Below the pieces are notes generated by a model. It saw only the letters and a list, made by a program, of their open reading frames with translations, searched no databases and was not told the DNA's origin. Shown in pieces: positions 12,180-26,300 of a stretch of DNA of 64,000 bases (its first letter is position 1; each line of letters opens with the position of its first letter). The stretch is from Plazaster borealis (Eukaryota; Echinodermata; Asteroidea; Forcipulatida; Labidiasteridae): NCBI GenBank assembly GCA_021014325.1, contig CM037457.1, positions 9,552,538 to 9,616,537 of the forward strand, read 5' to 3'. A program made the translations under genes and the position numbers.

Positions 12180-15100
12180 GCACCTTTAATCCTACCCCCT
12201 CCAATGCAAGCATCATAGTATCTTTCTCTCTGCCTCTGTCTGACCCATCTCCATCCAAGACCATCCCCAATGGGATCTATTCTGTCCACCCACCCCAATC
12301 CTCCCTAAACAGTCACAGCTTTGTTGTTACATTCAAAGCAACAAAAACTCCCCTACAGATTTCCATTTAAAGGTTCTTTAATCCCAAACCTTTTTAGCAT
12401 TTCAAAGAACTGCAAAATCACACTGCGGTAACTCAGTGAACCTAACCTGGTCTGGAGGTTTTTTCTGTTTTTTAACCTTTGAGAAAGACTCGGCTAGGGA
12501 CGAAACATGAGGCCATTAGAAATGTTTGTTTTCTTCTTCTTTTCTTTTTCATTTACATTTGTAGTTCTTGGTCATTAAACAATTGTTTTTCTGGCAACTC
12601 TCAAGTCGATATTTATCTCGTTGCCTTTCACATTTGTTGTGAAACATCAATATGGAAGTCGGTCAGATCATTATGCCCCTCCACTTCCCTCGTGTCGTAC
12701 CCGTCCTCATGATTGGATCAAGCAAGTATCATATCCCCGGTGATCTTCTAGGAGTACATTATATAGAACCTACATGTTCTTGCATTTCCTTTATATTATC
12801 TGTACCACCCTTATGTTTCTCTTTTTTGAGGAGATTCACTTTTTTTTTTGCCACACTTAATCAGATTGTGTCTTCCACCTTCAACCCTTCTTTTGTTGGC
12901 TGACCATTTCTATCAGTTATCACATCACCAAAGCTGAGGGAAGCCTGTCCTCTGCTTAATAAGGTGCTTTCCAAGAAAGTCCTGTGAGCATCAGGACAGG
13001 TCTGTCAACAAGAAGGCTTCTCTGGCAAGGACACGGGTCCTTGACCGAAAAACACTCTCAGACAATTTATTTTAAACCTGCGTGAGTTAAAGATGCCAGG
13101 TCTGAGCTTTGGCCATTTTGAACCGAAAAATTAGATTTAAATTTTACATAGAAATTGTTACGGATTCGAGAGAAAATAAGCTTTCATTCAAGGTGTTACA
13201 TGAAAAAAATCCACTAGTGATGAGTGGTAGTTAAGTAAAGCTAAAAATGAATTATTGTTGGGATCCCAACATTATCTCACGTCCATCAGCCATGTACAAA
13301 CAATTTTTGCATGTTACATGTGTAATTATGCACTGTCCATGTATGTATGGTGTGGTTTTTTGGAAACAGCATCATCTGTCAAAATGCGTTCAGAGAAAGG
13401 AATTCGTTAGACCAGTTTCTTTCAGCACAAATAGGGCCATTCAACTTCAAAGAGATAATACATCATTGGGTTTTCTATCCTTAAATGTTATCTTAACCTG
13501 TCAGCCTTAGATGGTCATGTTTTCTTGCGAAAACACAAAAAATGGTTCATGTGTTGGGGATTTAATGCACATTGGTATAATGGTTATTTCAATTGCCGCA
13601 AAATAAGCAATAGAGACTTTGGAGGTCTTCAAATTTTCTTGACTTCTCTTTATAAGTTTGACCTTTATAATCAGTGAGCTACCCGATTAAAACTAATCAA
13701 TTTCTACAATAATTACCAATTCCTATACTTTACCTTTAAAGACAGATGGAATAGCTTTAACCTGACCATGATGGGGGAAAATTTTAACCATCTTAATCAG
13801 TTAATCGCTTCAACAGCCACCTTACATTTGAGGGGGAGATAAATACTGACCGTGGAGAGGCCTAGTACCTGACAGATTCTAAGAAAACCACATTCTAGCA
13901 GGATCTGTCAAGACCTCGGCCTCCTAGATACTGTCTTGGGGTTTGCTACACATTCTGTTACACTACATAACAACAATCCTCACACTACAGCAGTTACCTC
14001 CTGCTGCTTTTCCACATGTAATCAGCCAAAACTATTTCATCTCTTTGAGGCGAGTGTATAGTAGGTCTTAGAACTGGAGTTGAGAGACCCCGTGAGTGAT
14101 TCCCAAGTGAGTCTTTAAAAGGAGTAATGCCCTAGGAATGCTCTAATTGCACCATTCATAATATTGGTCCCCAGAGTAATCGCACCTCTGTTGATGGATC
14201 GTTGTCCGATATTTTTCTTTTCTGAAGTTTCCGCTGTTATTTATGACTGTCTTCAAAATGATGAACTTGTTTACGATGTGGTTGTGTGATTTTTGTTTTT
14301 TAAGTCACAGGCCATTGACCGGATGATTTTTCTCTGGAGGAGATCTAAACTCCCGACCAATGTTTGTTTTGGTTGTAGAGATGTCAATTTCCTGGCATTA
14401 GGCCTGCTGTGATTACTGAGAGACGAGGAAACATTCCTGTATGATGTGTTTGTCCAAATAAAGACAATTCTTGGAATTTGTGCATTCGCTACATTAGGTG
14501 TTGAAGACGTTTAAACTCGGTCATGAGGAAGGAATCGAAAGTGTCAAGGTGTGAAAGGGTGGCATTTCTTCGTTGTTGTTGTTGTTTTCCTGGTATTGTA
14601 TTGACAACTTTGCCTTGTCATAAGCAGAGGTGATGAAAGTATTCCTTTGAGTTAAGACGCCGTTGTCTCGACCGAGATGGGTAGTTGTGTCAAAAGATGG
14701 TTTGGTTTTATTTGCTAATGGTAGCTAAGGGTCATTGGATACTCCGGTGACAGCAGTAAAACAAATTCTACACAACCATTACTTTTTTAGTTGAAATTGT
14801 TCATTTTATTTTGATAGTATTAAATCCAAGTTTAGGTTAACTACAAGAAATACAGGCACAGGGTTGCATTCCACTAGCATGAATGTTTCAAACATTCGCC
14901 AACATTTGCAAACAACTTCTGGTGTAACAAGTTGTACCCCGCCAACATTAGTAAACTGTATCGACGGACAGTAAACATATTTTGCGGTGTTCGTGGGTGC
15001 TCTAAAATTGACTGTACATCTTTAAGATGGAAGAAAGTCAAGAAGACGATATTGTTTTGTTGTCACGAAAATAATTAGAATGTATTTTGCAGTGTTGGGT

Positions 15101-15870
15101 ATTACAAAGTAGTCGGGGTGAAATTTCTTTTTGTACGTGAATATAGGAACTGTGAAGTTTAAATGAAATGGCTGGACTGCAGGTCTCCATATTGATATCA
15201 GTTATGCCAGTTTTGTGCTCAAAATCAGTTCTACTGAGCGAGAACATATGCAGAAACATTTGCTACATGTTCGCACAAGCTGAGCACAGCCCAGGTCTTT
15301 AACTCTGTTTATTTATGAAGAGTTCATGTAATTTTACCCTGGGAAGAAAAAAAACCCACCAACATTTCTGTTAGATCTTTAACTTCTGCAAAAGTTCCAC
15401 TGCAAATACAAGGGTACCCAAGTTAATTGCCATAGTTAGGTACCTTGAGTTAATTTAAGGCCCTCATGTATTATAGATGCACAGTTTAGGAAGAGATAAA
15501 AGTGAATACAATGTATGAGGATACATTAAAAACAAGTCAATACGCAGTCGTAATGTTAGCTTGCATTACTTCTTCATAAAAATAAAATAAATTTAAAAAA
15601 ACTTTGATGCAGGAATAGCTTGTGACCAGTCACTAATTGTGTACAAAACAGTCAAAACATTTACTGCAAAAGTATTGAAGTTTGTGAAAGGGATGCTTTT
15701 CAACATAAACATAAAAATGCACACACTCAACTTTTTTTCAGGGATCTAGCATATGAAATAAACATTTCCGGTTGCACATTCAAAATCGTTTTTTCTTTTC
15801 CAACAGGGAGTTTGGTTGATTAATGTTTTTATGATAAATTCATTTTTTTCATCCCTCCCTCTCTCTCTCT
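12180..15870. other. Unassigned sequence upstream of the plus-strand RhoGAP exon
   Basis: AT-rich, with a GTT microsatellite near 14572 and no recognised repeat family. If the exon at 15876 is internal, this is intron. I find no preceding exon. Confidence 0.45.
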
Positions 15871-15875
15871 GACAG

Positions 15876-16029
15876 GGAAGCTGCAGATGGCACAGTGTAA
15901 GTGGCCGCACCGTGACGTTAGCAGCGACAACGTTGATGCAGCTATCTGAGCTGGAGAGACGTCAGCTTCAGAAGGTTGCCCACCAGAGACTGCAGAATAT
16001 GCACCTTGGACCGATCCTCGTACCAAAAG
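15876..16029 (+). CDS. ARHGAP6: Internal exon of an ARHGAP6/ARHGAP36-family RhoGAP (conserved block upstream of the GAP domain)
   Basis: The acceptor is a long CT tract ending in gacag, and the donor is AAAAG|GTAGGC. The frame starting GGA-AGC is open for all 154 bases (51 codons plus one base). It reads a Trp-His-Ser-Val-Ser-Gly-Arg start, then LMQLSELERRQLQKVAHQRL, and ends in Leu-Val-Pro-Lys. From memory of the family, vertebrate ARHGAP6 has the same order between its variable N-terminus and the RhoGAP domain: a W-N-S-M-S-G-R motif, then L-S-E-L-E-R and L-Q-x-V-A, ending in I-P-K followed by a split Asp codon. The other two frames contain stops. The role would be a regulatory segment of a protein that stimulates GTP hydrolysis by Rho-type GTPases at the actin cytoskeleton. 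I found no neighbouring exon on this strand. The GAP-domain exons of the same family lie on the opposite strand beyond the sequence gap. Confidence 0.8.
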
Positions 16030-16982
16030 GTAGGCCCCTAGCTGAATAAATCAGGGTTCTCCCCATGTACAAGCTAGCGTATCAGAGCTGATATGCGCAA
16101 AGTGCGGTCAATACAACAACAAATAGGGGGGGCGGACTTCAGATTAAATTCACAAAATTATAAAGATAAGACCATTAGTAAGAATGCCCCAGACTGAACA
16201 GTAGGGCTTTTAAAACCAAAGATAAATACTAAGTAAAAAACCCTCCGAGGACCTTGTTTCAACTCGGCATGCTTAGGCCAAACTTCCAAAATTTGGGTCC
16301 AGAAGGCCTAACGACTTTGAAAAATTCTGGGGAGAACCCTGCAAATTACACACTTTCATCACTTTAACAATTTTGAGTCTTATATGGGATTTACATAGTC
16401 TTACTTTTCAGACTCATAGATATTTGCAAGGTCAGAGATTTGAGAGATTTTTTAAAATGTGGCCGAAATACCAAGATATTTAGAATTTTTCCTCCTGAGT
16501 GAATTTTTGAAAGATGATGCTGTTATAAAATGAAAAAGAGAAAATACTTTTGCGTAAAGCCACGCACAATGCACAAAATACTTTTTATTAAAAGCAATTA
16601 TTTGTACATGGCTGCTGGTGTGTGAGAAATTGTTAGATGTTGACAATATCTATATTACTAATCGTTGAAGGATTTTCATTCAGTGTCTCAAATGAAAGTT
16701 TATAGCTGTGTCTCTGTACATAAGAAAAACAGATATAACATTTTTTGCAAAAAAGTGGGCGATGTATCTCCAAGAAAGACATTTAAGTCACTTCAATGAT
16801 GAGGTTGTATTTGTTATTAATGACAAGGTTGTATATATTCGTTGGTAAGTTTCGAACTTGAAATCATTCTTTGAAAACAGTAGATTTCTTGTTTCTTTAA
16901 TCACGTGCCGCCAGGTTATAATTTAGTTTGCACTTAAAATTTCCCAATGCCAATCAATGATTCATGAGGGACTTTTGGGACG

Positions 16983-17090
16983 CTAGGTGGCAGCAGACTC
17001 ACCAGGTAAATCCATTGTTATCGGTAATGTGCGCATGCTCAGAACGGCGTAAACAATGGGAATTTACCTGGTAAGTCTGCTGCCACCTAG
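16983..17090. mobile_element. Hairpin MITE with CTAGGTGGCAGCAGAC ends
   Basis: The left arm ctaggtggcagcagactcac is mirrored by gtctgctgccacctag, continuing inward with aggtaaatccattgtt against aacaatgggaatttacct. A diverged copy lies at 42498-42610. Confidence 0.75.
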
Positions 17091-18216
17091 CATTCCAAAG
17101 TCTTTCATTGCAGTGTTGTTGTTTGTCCATACCTGTAGATGTGCCAAAAGCATACTTGTTTTTTGTTGAATTTTGGAAATCGTGTTGCTCTGTTTAGTTG
17201 AAATTGTGCTGTGCAAAGAATACTGCATCGTACCATAGAGGGATTACGACAAGATAATCATGCTACAAAGTACAATTCTATCAATATTTTGTACGTGTTG
17301 CATCCAAGATGTCTTAAGATATCACCATTCCACTTAAACATCAATATCCGTGACTTTCTGTATACCCACTGCACTCAAGAACTCAATGTTGTTACTCCGG
17401 ACTCATTGAGTAAATCCCAGTTTCTCATGTGTAGACACAATCGTGCCAACAGTGTGTTTTTTTGTTTCCTCGAGAAACGAAATAAGGGCGCCCGCTTTCG
17501 TAACCTTTTCCCTACTCTCTCAATTTGAGCTTGTATAAATCTTTAATAGGGAACCTGGATTTAGATGGTGCTCCGATGGTTATATAGACGTCACTTCACA
17601 ATTCCCAGGTCCACTGTCAGCGCAAGTTCCCAACCCCTTTATTGAACCTGACATATATCGTGGACGGCACTGCTGTCGATATGCCAAAATTAAACAAGAA
17701 GACAAAAAAAAAGAGACTTGAGTTTGTTGTGTACGTAGGTACAGCGGGCACACCAGGCCTGCTGAAAAGCTGGCATTCGTTCACGGTGGAGCCAAGGGAG
17801 CAGGCTTAGGCAGGTCATGTATTACCAGATAGGCCTTTAAGCGCATCCATTAGTGGGTATGCCATGACTATCATCAACAACGCTCCCAAAAGATACTCGG
17901 GCGCTACCTTCATGCGATACTCCATCAGATGCGTTTTTCACCGGGTGGAAAAGTTTTGGGAATACCCGGGTAGCGTGGACACAGGTTTCCATGACGTGCT
18001 TTCAGACACATGAGCCTCTTGATCAATCTGCCCGCTGGGCAGATATTCATATAATCAGCGAGATTCTGATAATTTATTATCTTGAAACGTTTTGCAATCA
18101 GTTTTGATAACACCCTTGATGGTGCTGTGAAGTTGTTTAGTGATTTGAGCATTTTCAGTTGTATGAGATAAAATGCCCTGTTACATGTAGTGACATGTGC
18201 ATGAATAGATAGGTGG

Positions 18217-18265
18217 ATCTAGATCAAATCTGGAGGCGCGCATCTAGATCAAATCTGGAGGCGCA
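18217..18265 (+). repeat. Short tandem duplication
   Basis: atctagatcaaatctggagg plus cgc occurs twice, separated by a few bases. Confidence 0.8.
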
Positions 18266-18530
18266 AGTTTGACTTTGTTTTCTCAGAACAAATCAATGTT
18301 GTCAAATCAATCTTCTCGGTTTCTTCTCATTTTTTCCCCTTGGTTGTACACTTCTTTTCGCTTTTACAAACTGACTGGGGATGGGGACACAAATTTCGCA
18401 AATTCGTCTTGAAGTGACGTTCAGTTTATTTTGTCCACTGATAATATTGTATTTTAACTTGATGCCTACATAATAATGTGGAACATTTGAAAACGCACTT
18501 GAACTATGCTGTCAATTTAAATTTCTTTAA

Positions 18531-19028
18531 AGAGGGTCTCCAAGGTCAAATTCAGTTTTAAGATTGGCTCATTTTCCAATAAATAAAGTCATTATGAAAA
18601 TGGGAAAACAAATTACAAGTTTTAACCTTACATTAAAATGGTTTAAAATGCCACAGTGTTTTGATACCCTTCAAGTGCAATTGTTGTCAAAAGTCAAACG
18701 TTGATGTCACATTTCAAATATATGGTCTGTATATTTTTGTACAGAGAATTTTTAGTTCATTCCTGAATGTTGATGATATTAAATCAAAACTGCATTGAAT
18801 TGGACCTTTTGACTGGGGCAAAAATTCTTGGAATGTACAGACCCATTAGTTTTTTATGTTTGATGACAGAATGTTTCAAATTTCGCTCTGAAAGAGTATC
18901 AAATAAAATGACATTTTACACCATTTTAATGTAAGGTTAGAGACTTGTAATTTCCCCCACTTTCATTAGGACTCTACCTATTGGAAATTGAGTGCATCAC
19001 AAAACTGAACTTAACCTTGGAGTCCCTC
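18531..19028. mobile_element. TTAA-flanked MITE family 3
   Basis: 498 bp with ends AGAGGGTCTCCAAGGTCAAA and its inverse ACCTTGGAGTCCCTCT, between TTAA at 18527-18530 and 19029-19032. The inverted homology runs far inward (attttccaataaataaagtc against ctacctattggaaattgag). Confidence 0.85.
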
Positions 19029-19501
19029 TTAAAAAAAAAAATGGTTTTAATAATTCAACGCCACATTGTCATGTGGAGATCCACACATCCACGTCTGTTC
19101 ATTTGTGAATTTGATATAATTAGTTTGAAACCGATGAGGCAAGTTTAGTTCCCTGGTTTTCCAAGAAGCTCATCATGGGCTCGCTCCCAATGACTTGATT
19201 TCCAACTGTCAAATCGTAATTAAGATTTTTGGACTGGTTTGGATGAGTTTGACCCATTGTGGTTCAATGACTGCCTGCCTATGGGCAATTTCATTTGGAT
19301 CAGGTACATGCATGTACAAGTGGTAATTAAGCAAAAATAGCTCAGAGTAGTATTCTTGTAAGTTATTGTGCTTTTTTTTATCTCGCTTGGGTGTGTGCCA
19401 ACTTTAAATTAGAAAGCTCTGGCGCAGTTTAAAGAAGCACAAATACACAGATGGAGAGTGTTGAAGAAGAGACTAAACAGAAGACTGCAGACTTGCATAC
19501 T

Positions 19502-19697
19502 GGGCCCAATTTCATAAAGCATGTAAGCACAAAAAACTTGCTACGCACAGAAAACTCTTGCTTAGAAAAATAGGTTGCCAGCCAAAATACCATACAGTTA
19601 CCATTGCTGTGACTGGTACCCCACTCATTTCTTGCTTAGCAAAGAGATTTGCTGTGCAGAATTTTCTGCTAAACAGCTTTTCCGAAATTGGGCCCTG
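19502..19697. mobile_element. Palindromic MITE, GGGCCCAATTTCATA type
   Basis: Starts gggcccaatttcataaagc and ends in the inverse cgaaattgggccctgg. The interior has aagcacaaaaa, aaaataggttgccagcc and ttgcttagcaaag. It abuts the sister element at 19700. Confidence 0.75.
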
Positions 19698-19699
19698 GG

Positions 19700-19830
19700 G
19701 TCGATTTCACATCTTAAGATGTGTTTTCAGTATTGCCATAGTGATTTTATTGTGACATAACACTTTGCTTAGCAATTAAGATTGATTCGCACTTAAGATC
19801 AATCTTAACTCTTTGTGAAATCGAGCCCTG
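19700..19830. mobile_element. Palindromic MITE, TCGATTTCACAA type
   Basis: ggtcgatttcacatcttaag is mirrored by ctttgtgaaatcgagccctg, with cttaagatcaatcttaa inside. Same family as 28392-28540 and 61597-61745. Confidence 0.7.
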
Positions 19831-20132
19831 GTCAGCTGTCTCTGTCCTTACTCTATGGCTTGAACATCTTGTCTTTGCAGTTGAGTCCTTCTTACACTTT
19901 TTCTCTGGTTTCAAGAGGTGAGGATGAATTTCAATATTGATGGAGTATAGGCCTCCATCAAGCTGGCACCATCTTTTGTCATGTTCCTTTTGTTCATAAG
20001 GCATTAACAAATTCCGACTCTCATTTTTTGAAACGGGGCGATACTGCTTTCTTATTTTGGTTACATCGATTTGAATGGGAAGGAAAGCAAGATTGCTGCA
20101 ACAATGATTTTAGTATTTGTGTACAGTGATCA

Positions 20133-20326
20133 GGACCCAGTTTCATAGAGCTGCATTAGCACAAAAAGTAGCTTTAAGCACAAATTATGCTTACCAGAAT
20201 AATGTTACCAGTCAAGCTACCATGTCACGTGTACAATTTTTGACTGGTATGCTGCTCATTTCTGCTAAGCAGAAAATTGTTAAGCAATTTTGTCTGCTTA
20301 AGCAGCTTTATGAAATTGGGCCCTGG
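20133..20326. mobile_element. Palindromic MITE, GGGCCCAATTTCATA type
   Basis: The ends ggacccagtttcatagagct and agctttatgaaattgggccc are mirror images. The interior has cttaccagaataatgttacc and gtacaatttttgactgg. Confidence 0.75.
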
Positions 20327-21510
20327 CTGTAGCTGTAGGTTTATAGAAAGAATTCTGAGAACAATTTGATGTGCTGTGCAGTTATCAGTCCACACAGCAA
20401 ATCAACAGCATATTCTTTTCCTGAAATCAGGTCGTTGGATGAAGTGAAAGACCGGCAATTACCTCACATAATCAGCTTTTCAGTCACACAGAGGGGACCC
20501 CCGACACATACTTAACACCAACTGGGCACCTCATTGTCGCGATTCGTTGTAAAAGTCAGTCAAGTAGTACTCAGTATACAGCCAGATTACATTTTGGGGA
20601 GTTTTTACGTGCATGCTAATTCTCAGTTACAGAAGAGCAGTCAGGTGAGACTCTCTCAAGGAAATGTGAATATCCGGTTAAAGCGCTACCTGTAGTGGTC
20701 CACATGGGGCCATTGTCAACTACACTAGCCCGATTGGGAATTGTGAGGATGCTTGATGTAAACTGGATTCTCCTAGGAAGTGGTACCGGCGCTTGCCCGA
20801 TTAGGAACTAGTTCCTTTTGGTGCTGTCTACCTTGAGTGGCCCCCATTGTGACATGCTGTGAAAATGTCATCACGCTCGTCTCAATGCAAGGATGTGTTT
20901 TTCTCCTCAAAAGTTCGCACTTTTGTTGACTTGAGCTCCTGCAACTGCGTATTTGTCTCCCTCAGTATTCATGAGCAGCTGTTGCGTTGATGTTTAAGAG
21001 GAAATGAGGAACGTTGGCAAGCGAGGAATCAAATTTCTCCAGGGCAACCGGTCATACAACTCCAATCAAAATGTTTCTATGGTCTGGCAAAACAGCATCC
21101 TGATGCTATCGTCGGCTTTGATTGGTCGCAATTAGATGAAGACTTGTCTTTTCCTTTCTCTGTTTTTCTCTTGGCAAGATGGCTCTTATCCCTTGGAGAC
21201 AACCCTTAGGTCACTTGCTGTGCAAAAAACAACGTTATTCTGCAGATTTGGGGCCCGGCAATTTTATGATTTGGTCAAGGGTTGTACACCCACGGGTCAG
21301 TGGCCAAAATTTAACGCTTGATTATTATTGAATACTTGTGTTGCCACTTCATTAGTTAAGTCATTTTTTCCGATACAGAAATGTCGTTGTCCATTAAAAT
21401 ATTATTTTTAGAACAGTAGGCCCATTGCGGACCAGTATAATTATGTGAACATTAACAAGAAAAAACAAGGAGAACACTTGATTTTTTGTATGATCTTCCT
21501 ATATAGTTAA

Positions 21511-21919
21511 AGGTAGGGTCATTCTTTGGGAATGACCCTGAACAATTTGTGTAATTTCTATCAGAAAGCTTACTTGTTATAAAGATGGTAATGGTTGATT
21601 AGATTCAATAATAGTATGTTACAAAAAGGTGAATCTCAAAAACTCACTTCAAGGCAAGTTTTTCAGATTCAATTTTTGGTGGTGTCTGCTTGTGAATGCT
21701 GTGACCAGAGATGCTGCTGGTACCCGCGTCACCTCGCTAAACATGGATTGGTTCGTTGTTCTTGATGAAAATACCACAACAGTTTTTTGCTGTTTTCTCG
21801 ACAAATAGACACTGTACTCAGCTGAAACGTTCACAGATGACTTATATATTGTATCTTTATTGACAATTTGGACTATAAATTAGCATCACGTTGACAAACA
21901 CCAATCTATGACCCTACCT
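21511..21919. mobile_element. TTAA-flanked MITE family 2
   Basis: 409 bp, starting AGGTAGGGTCAT and ending CAATCTATGACCCTACCT, with TTAA at 21507-21510 and 21920-21923. It shares gaatgctgtgaccagagatg and gctgttttctcg with the copy at 60313-60713. Confidence 0.85.
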
Positions 21920-22964
21920 TTAACGACAAATGATTGAATTAATATAAACCTTTCAATGACTCTTGATGAAAGAGCAAGGAAGACACTCTATAAATAATTC
22001 CCTAATGTCACCTCCATTTCTGTTAATTTAAGCTCATGTCAATTTTGCATGAAGCCGTACCTCATCTTAATAAAACTAAACAGTGAGAGATCTGTGCCCG
22101 GACCTCCTGTCTACGCAATGTCACAACCTATAAGAAACCAAGCTGTTTAATAATTGACGAAATGCACTCACAGATGATGACTGGAGTTTTCATTTTATTT
22201 TATTTGTCTGCTATGGGCTATAGTATGTATCCATCTCTACTGTGTTACTGAGGTTGCTGCCAGCTACCTCTCTGACTCCCATCTTATCATCTCAGACAGG
22301 TGAATGTGGCCAGGGGTTTGGCTAAAGATGGGCTAATTTATGTCAACTGTCAACAACATGACGTGAACGTGTTATTACGGATCGCTGAAGCTGCTCCTCT
22401 TCTTGCAATTAAAACAAACAATGCACGGCCAAAAACAAAGAAGCTTTCCAACCGTTTTTTTTCTAAGTTGGTCTGTTTCGAGTGACTGAACAATCCAGGA
22501 AGAGTTGACAACTTAAATTGCTTCCTTCCTCTGCATTGATTTTGCTATTTTAAAGTGTTTTTTGGGTTTTCCCTTAATGGTGGGATTTAATAAATGCGTT
22601 TTGGCTCTTGTATTGGTGCAAATAGCAGAAAACACTACACAATAAGTATCTTTGTCAAAATAAAGTGCTTTTTAGGGGAAAAAATCACAGACATGGAACA
22701 AGGATGAAAATGTTTAGACTTTTATGTGAATTCAGACATTTTTTATGTCTGCTTGGTGAACAAACCATCTCTTACTTTCTTCAGATATAAAGAAATCCTG
22801 CTCTTTGATCTACTTCTCTAGCACTGAGGATACTGTTCCCAAAAGCTCCTTGCAAACTAAGTTTGATCAAGGGTGATTGGGAACATAACTTCTTCCCGAG
22901 TCATTTTCATCAAGCAGAACTTGTTCATGCTAAGCAAATGTTGTTTTTATAATCACTGATGCAC

Positions 22965-23345
22965 CATCAGTGCCCAAAGCTGCTTAAGCACAAAATTTTG
23001 CTGAACAATTTTCTGTCACAGACGGTACATGTAATGTTATTCTGCTGAGCAAAATTGTTTTGTACTTAGCTACTTGTTGTGCTTGAGCAGCTTTATGACT
23101 CTGCTTACCGTGGAATTCAGCACTAAATGATTCACACGCTTACTGGGCTCCATAAGCGCAGAAATTCTGTGGTAAACAGCTCCATGAAGTTGGACCCAGG
23201 GCTCATTTCAATTTAGTAAGCACAAACCTTTTCTTAGCTCAGAAGACTCTTGCTTGGCCGAAACAGTATACCAGCCAATATACCATGTAATGTACATTGT
23301 TTGTGACTGGTTCCCTGCTGAATTTTGCTGTGTGGATTTGTCAAG
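22965..23345. mobile_element. Cluster of degenerate palindromic MITE fragments
   Basis: agctgcttaagcacaaaatt, gtgcttgagcagctttatga, cagctccatgaagttggacc and cagtataccagccaatatac are recognisable pieces of the GGGCCCAATTTCATA family, in at least two diverged copies. Confidence 0.55.
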
Positions 23346-26300
23346 CAATACCTTGGGATTCTGTTAGTGTGGTCAGGCCGTTAATGGCCACTGCAGTGTC
23401 CAGCAATTCCATTGATTCCTTACATTGATTGATCAAGCTGTGGAATTTAATGCGCTGTGTGCATTTGTCTCTGAGAGGGTTAATAAGGCGTTGATTTCCA
23501 CGTCACTGCAAAGCCATGGTTTGCGGACAGTGTGTGCATGTAATTTGCATACATCACAGAGGTAGAATTAAATATATCAAGAAAGATATATGCATTATAA
23601 ATATACCTCATTGAAATAGTCTACTCCTATATTATTTAAGGAACGATGCTTTAGATATTAGATTTTATGGATTCAATGCAAATGTATTTTGTGCAATTTT
23701 TTGAATTTGTTTTGGAACTCAATCAACATAAGCATTACACATTATTTTCAGTTGTATTTTTTAAGTATGGGTACACATTAAGTATTTGTGTACAAATTGT
23801 TTTTGAAGAGTTTTGACATGAGACTGAAATATTCACTGTAGTTGCAGCTTAGTCAACTCGTCACCAAATTAGCATTTCATTGTCAGTGACAGTGTCCCTC
23901 TTTGAACCGCAACATCAACAATTTTGCATGAACACTAGTCAGAAAAAAAAAATTCCAGGGACTTCGTATCGTCAGAATCTTCTGATTGCATCCCCCGTCT
24001 TCCTGCTCGACATGATTTTTTTTCTTCTTTCTTTTTTACTTCTTCTTTATCTTCTCCTTTCTTTATGGAGGCCCGTCAGACCAGTTGTCCCCGCGGATCT
24101 CCGTGCGTGTGCAACGACTTCAGGCGAGGCCTTGGCATTTTCGTCAGGTAGTTCGCGTCGAATGTCGCTGGCGTTGTTGATTGTGGATGAAGCAAATGCG
24201 ATTTGGATTGATCCTTCACGGAGTGCTTTCCGCCACTAACATGGCATAAATTTAGAAATGTTGAATGTGTACTCGAGTGGAATGAAAGAACGTTCAGTGC
24301 TCCACTCAGTACTCCAGAGATGTTCTTGCCTGTCATATTTTAGTTCTCTCATCTTGTCGGCAATTGCCGCCCTCTCCCTAACGTCAAAGCTCAGAGCTCT
24401 TGTTTCATCTTCATCTTGTGTTACTTTCCTTGTTTAGCGTGTACTCGCATTTGATTCCACCGTGCCGTGTATATTCCCCTCTTCAGTTGTAATTTCTTTT
24501 GCATAATTTGTCCATCTCGCCTTTCCTTACCCCTCTGGAGAAGGATGACGTAAAAGCGAGATCGCTTCTTATAAGGAGCTAAATGTCTCGGCAGGATTTC
24601 TTTGAAAATATATTTCTAAGAATTTTAAAGAAAGGCAGGTGTTCAAACAGTCTATTTAATATCTTTTGCTTTCATTTATTGTTGTGATAACATTTCGGAC
24701 GATTTAGACTTAATTTTTGTTTTGAGTTGTTATCTTCATCATCAAAGCATTTTCATTCTACAAATCTTGTCATACAGGCACATGATTTCTTGGGATTTTC
24801 CTGATTTCAGGATTTTCTCAAAATCTCCTTGGGCCTTAAAATTTTCTTGAGAGAAGTAAAGCAGTCACCAAAGGAAGAAGGCAGTATCCAAACCTATAGT
24901 TTTGTATTGTATTGCACAGAGTCTGCAAACCTTCAGAATTGTAACATCTGAGAGGTTTAATGTCTTGAATATGGAGACCCGGATGCGCATGTGAAACAAA
25001 TCTGCTGATGTAGCATCAAACCTGCATGTCCCGACAGGAATAGTAACCCCTGTAAATCCTTATTTTCCAGCACGTGAGACAAGCATACAGGCTTAATTTT
25101 AAGTTCCCCACTGCAATTCAGAATTGTGTTCAAATCTTTGCTCATAAACAGCTTCATTTCTATTCCAAATATGTGACCCATGTTTTTATTTATCTCTCAA
25201 ATGTTTTACTCAATTTCACTATGATGGCCTTAAAGACATTTTTTCTGTTTTTGCGGATGTGCTGTTAACTTCACCTTCCTGAAGACCAGCATTTAAATCG
25301 TTTGAACTTACAACCCCTCCATAGACCCCTTGGGGATACATGTTTAACTCATTGTCATTGACTAACAACAGGATGGTCTGTGACCATATGGTGTACGGAC
25401 TCCTCCGCTAGTGGTCAGCTTGCTTGTCGCATTGGAAGTCGCTGCCCGTCAATGGTTAGATAGAGTTCTTGAAATTCAATTGTTGACAAGTATATCAGAT
25501 TAGATCTAGGATCCGATTAGTACCACTCTACGCTGTGTGTGTGGGTTTTTTGAGATATGACAAATGCTGCTGTTGCTAAGTAATGACAATTGCATTCCTC
25601 TGCAGATTTTAATTTATTGATAATGTTCAAAGACAACTCATGGTGACCGGTCTAATTTTAAAACAAATATTCTGATGTGTTGGTTATTAAATATTATTCC
25701 CGATGGTATAGAAAGATGTAGGCAAAGTTGTGTAGAATATTTATAAATTTCAAAATTGGCTTATAATTTCCGTACCATCAGATGTGTATGTTCAAAGTCA
25801 AATTGTTTTTGTTGATATTTGTGAGGCTCCATGCCAGAAACAGGCTCTTCCGTCCAAAACTGGAAACTGGGTTTATTTAATGCTCATTAAATAGATACAA
25901 GAAGAGCTTTCAAAATTACACCTAATTAGGGGCTATAAGGTAAATATTTCTCACCATGTAGAATGTTTTCATATCACATTAGTACAGCTGATATTTCGGG
26001 TCGGCTTCACTTTTTATGCCATTTCACTAATTTTGAGAACTGTCATATTTTGGCGTGGTACATCACATTATACTGAAATGCTTTGGGAATGATGTTTTTG
26101 AGAACGTCTCTACTTACAAAAAAATCAATGCTGTACATGTACATTATAACCTTTTTGATAAAGCCAGTCTCAAATCTGCCTTAGGTGTTTTTCCCAACTG
26201 TAATCTCTACAAGTGAATTTCGTTGACACGGAAAGAGATGTACATGTTGTGTATTCTGGTAATAATATTCCAAGGGTGTCCCTGAACCCTTTTCTGTATT

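Larger units (their letters stand above)
16030..18525. other. Presumed intron downstream of the plus-strand exon
   Basis: It holds the CTAGGTGGCAG hairpin element and a short tandem duplication. The rest is unassigned. I looked for the basic Lys-rich segment that follows in this protein family and did not find it. Confidence 0.45.

Noticed and set aside
10977..12370. Long open frames on both strands (Arg/Gly/Lys-rich, Glu/Gly-rich, Ser/Pro-rich proteins)
   Set aside because: All are translations of the 12-base polypyrimidine minisatellite, open in several frames because the repeat lacks stop codons.
23880..24336. 119-codon plus-strand frame and its antisense as a gene
   Set aside because: The frame runs through a TTTCTTC pyrimidine tract that gives a Leu/Phe-rich stretch. 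There is no splice context or family resemblance.
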